A DNA stretch of 34,996 nt from assembly GCA_902581925.1 (NCBI GenBank), contig CACHQB010000012.1:1-34996 (forward strand), in the 5' to 3' direction. The position numbers and the translations under genes were made by a program. This document shows, one piece after another, positions 32,497 to 34,996 of the stretch (within the stretch, counting starts at the first letter, position 1; each line of letters begins with the position of its first letter). The DNA is from an uncultured Pelagibacteraceae bacterium. GTDB taxonomy: Bacteria; Pseudomonadota; Alphaproteobacteria; Pelagibacterales; Pelagibacteraceae. The notes beneath the pieces are model-generated. The model searched no databases and had not been told where the DNA came from. It was given only the letters and a program-made list of their open reading frames with translations.

Positions 32497-33609
32497 TTAT
32501 CTAAATAAACCTAGGTCTTTTAGATCATTAAATGTGGTGAAAAACATCAATGATAGCAACAGAAACAATCCGATTCGAAAAAAACCTTCTTGTGTTTTTT
32601 GAGATAAAGGTCGACCTAAAACTTTCTCAAAAGCATAAAACATTAAATGTCCTCCATCTAACATTGGTATAGGAAATAGATTAATAAGACCTAGACTTAT
32701 TGAAATATAAGCCATCATACTAATAAATGCCAACACTCCAAAAGTGGCAACTTGTCCAGAAATTTTAGCAATTCTAATTGGGCCTCCTAATTGAGAAGTA
32801 TCTGCTTTACCTAAAATCATTCCTCCGATGTATTTTAGAGATGAAACGCTTACAAAATAAACTTCATAAGCTGCGTGATATAAAGCCTGAGCAGGTCCTA
32901 ATTTAACATGGTTAACTTTATTATTATATGCACCAAGCTTAATACCAACCATTCTTTTATTAATCTTGTTTCCCAATCCATCATCACCTTCAACAATATC
33001 GGGTTTAACTTTTAATATTAATTCATCATAAGAGCGTTTAACTTTAAAGTCTATAAAATCACCAGTGGACATTGTGATAAATTTAGAAACTTCCATAATG
33101 CTTTTAACTTCATTATCGTCTATTTCTAAAATTATATCCTCAGCTTTTAGCCCTCCTACCATTGCAGGACTATCTTTTTGGACTTCATTTATTACTGCTG
33201 GAGTAAAATCTTTACCTATAAAAGTATAAATTGAAAAAAATATTACTAAAGCTAGTAAAAAATTAGCTAAAGGACCACCAAATACGATTAAAACTCTCTG
33301 GTATAAAGGTTTTAAAATAAATAATTTTTCTCTTTCCCCTTCATTATATTTTTCTAAAATTTCTTGATGATCAGCTTGAGAATAAACATTTCTATCTCCA
33401 AAGAATTTTACATATCCACCTAAAGGAATTGCACATATTTTCCATCTTGTACCAGATTTGTCATTCCAACCAAATAATTCTTTTCCAAAACCAATAGAAA
33501 AATCAGTAACACCTACTCCATATTTTCTCGCGAAATAATAATGTCCATATTCATGTATAAAAACAACAACAAGAATTAAAATTAAAAAAGGTACTATATA
33601 ACTAAGCAT
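32497..33609 (-). CDS. rseP: Site-2 intramembrane metalloprotease RseP
   Basis: This 370-aa membrane protease has the zinc motif HEYGH (His19 to His23) in the first helix, a PDZ domain around VQKDSPAMVGGLKAEDIILE (about residues 143-162) and the third zinc ligand in PIPMLDGGHLMFY near residue 320. It cleaves anti-sigma factors or signal peptides in the membrane. It has one PDZ domain where E. coli RseP has two, as in many alphaproteobacteria. No dxr, bamA or other envelope genes follow it here. Confidence 0.93.
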   Translation of the reverse strand: MLSYIVPFLILILVVVFIHEYGHYYFARKYGVGVTDFSIGFGKELFGWNDKSGTRWKICAIPLGGYVKFFGDRNVYSQADHQEILEKYNEGEREKLFILKPLYQRVLIVFGGPLANFLLALVIFFSIYTFIGKDFTPAVINEVQKDSPAMVGGLKAEDIILEIDDNEVKSIMEVSKFITMSTGDFIDFKVKRSYDELILKVKPDIVEGDDGLGNKINKRMVGIKLGAYNNKVNHVKLGPAQALYHAAYEVYFVSVSSLKYIGGMILGKADTSQLGGPIRIAKISGQVATFGVLAFISMMAYISISLGLINLFPIPMLDGGHLMFYAFEKVLGRPLSQKTQEGFFRIGLFLLLSLMFFTTFNDLKDLGLFR

Positions 33610-33673
33610 AATTAATTTTATTATTTTATTTTATTATTCACAACATTCAATAAACAGATAAATTGACGCCATT

Positions 33674-34294
33674 TTAAACTGGTTGCACCAAAGAAGCGCT
33701 ATTGTTAGTTGGTTTATTAACATCTTTTGAAACTTCATGAAAAATAAGATCAGGTATCTTACGTTCTTTTAAAAAAGCTGATCCCTGAATTTCAATATCT
33801 AAATAACGATTAATATCAGTTTGATTAAGAATTACTGGCTGACGATGATGAATTTCTTTAATATTATCTTTTGCATCTTCAGTAATTAAACAAAATTGTT
33901 CTTTTTCAAAAATACCTGCAAAATAAATAGAGTTAGTATCTTTACGAGTGAAATAATGTGGAGTTTTTTCTTTTTCCTCTCTTTTCCATTCATAAAAACC
34001 ATCGGCAACAGCAACACATCGATTATTTTTAATCAATTTTTTAAAAGAAACTTTCTCATCAATAGTCTCTAACCTTGCATTAATCAAAGCTTTAAAATTT
34101 TTATCTTTTGCCCATCCAGGGACTAAACCCCATTGTAAATTTTCTAAAGTATTTCCATTCTTATATTTTTTTATCACAGGTAATTTTTGATATGGATGAG
34201 CATTATAGTTTTCATTATCTTCGACTTGAATTGCAGATTTAACCAATTTACCAGTTTTAGTAACAGGATTTTTTACTACATATCTTCCACACAT
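33674..34294 (-). CDS. SRAP-family protein (YedK/HMCES), abasic-site DNA crosslinking
   Basis: This 206-aa protein starts MCGRYVV, with Cys2 the residue that binds abasic sites after methionine removal. It has LINARLETIDEKVSFKKLI with the conserved asparagine, CVAVADGFYEWKRE with the active-site glutamate, and EIHHRQPVIL with the conserved histidine. These proteins shield abasic sites in single-stranded DNA by forming a thiazolidine crosslink. The ATG overlaps the stop of the TPR gene by one base, suggesting cotranscription. Confidence 0.93.
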   Translation of the reverse strand: MCGRYVVKNPVTKTGKLVKSAIQVEDNENYNAHPYQKLPVIKKYKNGNTLENLQWGLVPGWAKDKNFKALINARLETIDEKVSFKKLIKNNRCVAVADGFYEWKREEKEKTPHYFTRKDTNSIYFAGIFEKEQFCLITEDAKDNIKEIHHRQPVILNQTDINRYLDIEIQGSAFLKERKIPDLIFHEVSKDVNKPTNNSASLVQPV

Positions 34295-34842
34295 TATATT
34301 GTTTGCTCTTTAATTAATTCTTCTATTTGTTTGATCATTATTTTTGGCGATCTCATAGCAGGATAAATTTCTTGCGCTTGTTCATAACTTCTAATCGCTT
34401 TTTCATAATTCTTTAGCTGAATATTTACTAAGCCTTGCCCTGCTAAAGCTCCAAAGTGTCTTTTTTCTAAAGCTAAGACTTGATCTATATCATCTTGTGA
34501 TTTTTGAAATTCTCCTAGAATATAGAGTACAGTTGCTCTTTTATTCCATGCCTCAGCCCAATTTTGATCGAGATTAATAACTTCAGTAAAAATATCTTTT
34601 GCCTTAGAATAATTTTGATTTCTCACCAACTGGGAACCTTCCTCTAATCTTGCTGTAAGTTTTTCATCTGTAGGATGTGTGCTCCATAAAGCCCAGATCT
34701 CTTGTTCTATTATAAGAGCTACCTTTGATTTATTTGCTTTTAACTCATTAAACAATTGTTCCAGTCTAATATCCCTTTCATTTGCTAACAAAATACTTTG
34801 TGAAAACAAGCAGACTAAAATTACCAAGCTTAACTTCTTCAT
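34294..34842 (-). CDS. Secreted TPR-repeat protein
   Basis: This 182-aa protein begins with a signal peptide (MKKLSLVILVCLFSQSILLA, cleavage near ANE). It then contains about three tetratricopeptide repeats: YSKAKDIFTEVINLDQNWAE, EAWNKRATVLYILGEFQKSQ and the block up to NYEKAIRSYEQAQEIYPAMR. It is probably periplasmic and a protein-binding scaffold; the partner is unknown. It is coupled to the SRAP gene by a one-base overlap. Confidence 0.88.
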   Translation of the reverse strand: MKKLSLVILVCLFSQSILLANERDIRLEQLFNELKANKSKVALIIEQEIWALWSTHPTDEKLTARLEEGSQLVRNQNYSKAKDIFTEVINLDQNWAEAWNKRATVLYILGEFQKSQDDIDQVLALEKRHFGALAGQGLVNIQLKNYEKAIRSYEQAQEIYPAMRSPKIMIKQIEELIKEQTI

Positions 34843-34891
34843 GTCTAGATATTATCAAATATTAGAAATAGAGTCTTCAGTCTTAAGTGTC

Positions 34892-34996
34892 TTAATTGTT
34901 ATTTTTACAACTATAAAAAGAAATATCTTTTTCTTTAACCTTTTGTTTTATATTCGTTGTGATTTCGTGAATAAGTTCGCCTGTTTTTCTAGTATA
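34892..34996 (-). CDS. C-terminal end of an unidentified gene (runs off right edge)
   Basis: One leftward frame is open from the window edge for 34 codons and ends in TAA at 34892-34894. It includes RKTGELIHEITTNIKQKVKE and ends SFYSCKNNN. The other two leftward frames close earlier. The 49-bp gap to the TPR gene fits the local spacing. This fragment is too short to identify. Confidence 0.4.
   Translation of the reverse strand, partial: YTRKTGELIHEITTNIKQKVKEKDISFYSCKNNN

Noticed and set aside
1-34996. CRISPR arrays, tRNA or rRNA genes, insertion sequences, phage genes
   Set aside because: I saw no direct-repeat arrays, tRNA-like cloverleaves, transposases or integrases on either strand.

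Overview
The window looks like a piece of a streamlined marine alphaproteobacterial genome, most probably SAR11 (Pelagibacterales, Candidatus Pelagibacter type). I base this on the strong AT bias, lysine/asparagine/isoleucine-rich proteins, chains of genes overlapping by 1-4 bases, and gene content such as TRAP transporters, AprBA with AprM, Xsc and tandem Amt genes. No rRNA, tRNA, CRISPR array, insertion sequence, integrase or prophage gene is visible. No gene-free stretch exceeds 300 bases; the longest is the 232-bp spacer between the two amt genes.

Region 1 (1-8137). A leftward transport operon encodes a TRAP system (dctP, dctQ, dctM) followed by the start of an NCS1-family permease that runs off the left edge. 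A 12-bp perfect hairpin separates dctP from dctQM. Divergent from it is a tight rightward operon: GMC flavin alcohol dehydrogenase, TerC-family membrane protein, short-chain dehydrogenase, secreted M23-type peptidase and EamA exporter.

Region 2 (8139-18755) is an organosulfonate and sulfite block. Leftward xsc is followed by a FAD amine oxidase-like gene. Divergently, suyAB are followed by a YeiH-type putative sulfate exporter. A convergent TauE/SafE exporter comes next, then leftward aprM-aprB-aprA, an unrecognised 116-aa gene and a 48-aa single-helix protein. Read together, Xsc and SuyAB release sulfite from sulfoacetaldehyde and sulfolactate, and the products can be exported or oxidised through APS. 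Sulfate adenylyltransferase (sat) is not in the window.

Region 3 (18870-24115) is a leftward six-gene overlapping operon: metC, an MFS transporter, pabB-, pabA- and pabC-like genes, and a HIT-family gene that lies just upstream of aprM.

Region 4 (24188-34996) is mixed housekeeping: a 27-aa highly basic peptide, mnmA, a DUF3553 protein, a CysQ-like phosphatase, a 47-aa membrane peptide, recX, an ABA4-like membrane protein, a DsbA-fold isomerase, a rhodanese, a Bcp peroxiredoxin, two paralogous ammonium transporters with structured spacers, HU, RseP, an SRAP protein, a TPR protein and the end of one more gene.

The best candidates for new biology are the unexplained small proteins attached to the apr operon, the HIT gene next to it, the structured amt spacers, and two sharply GC-rich codon patches inside dctM that lie on conserved motifs.
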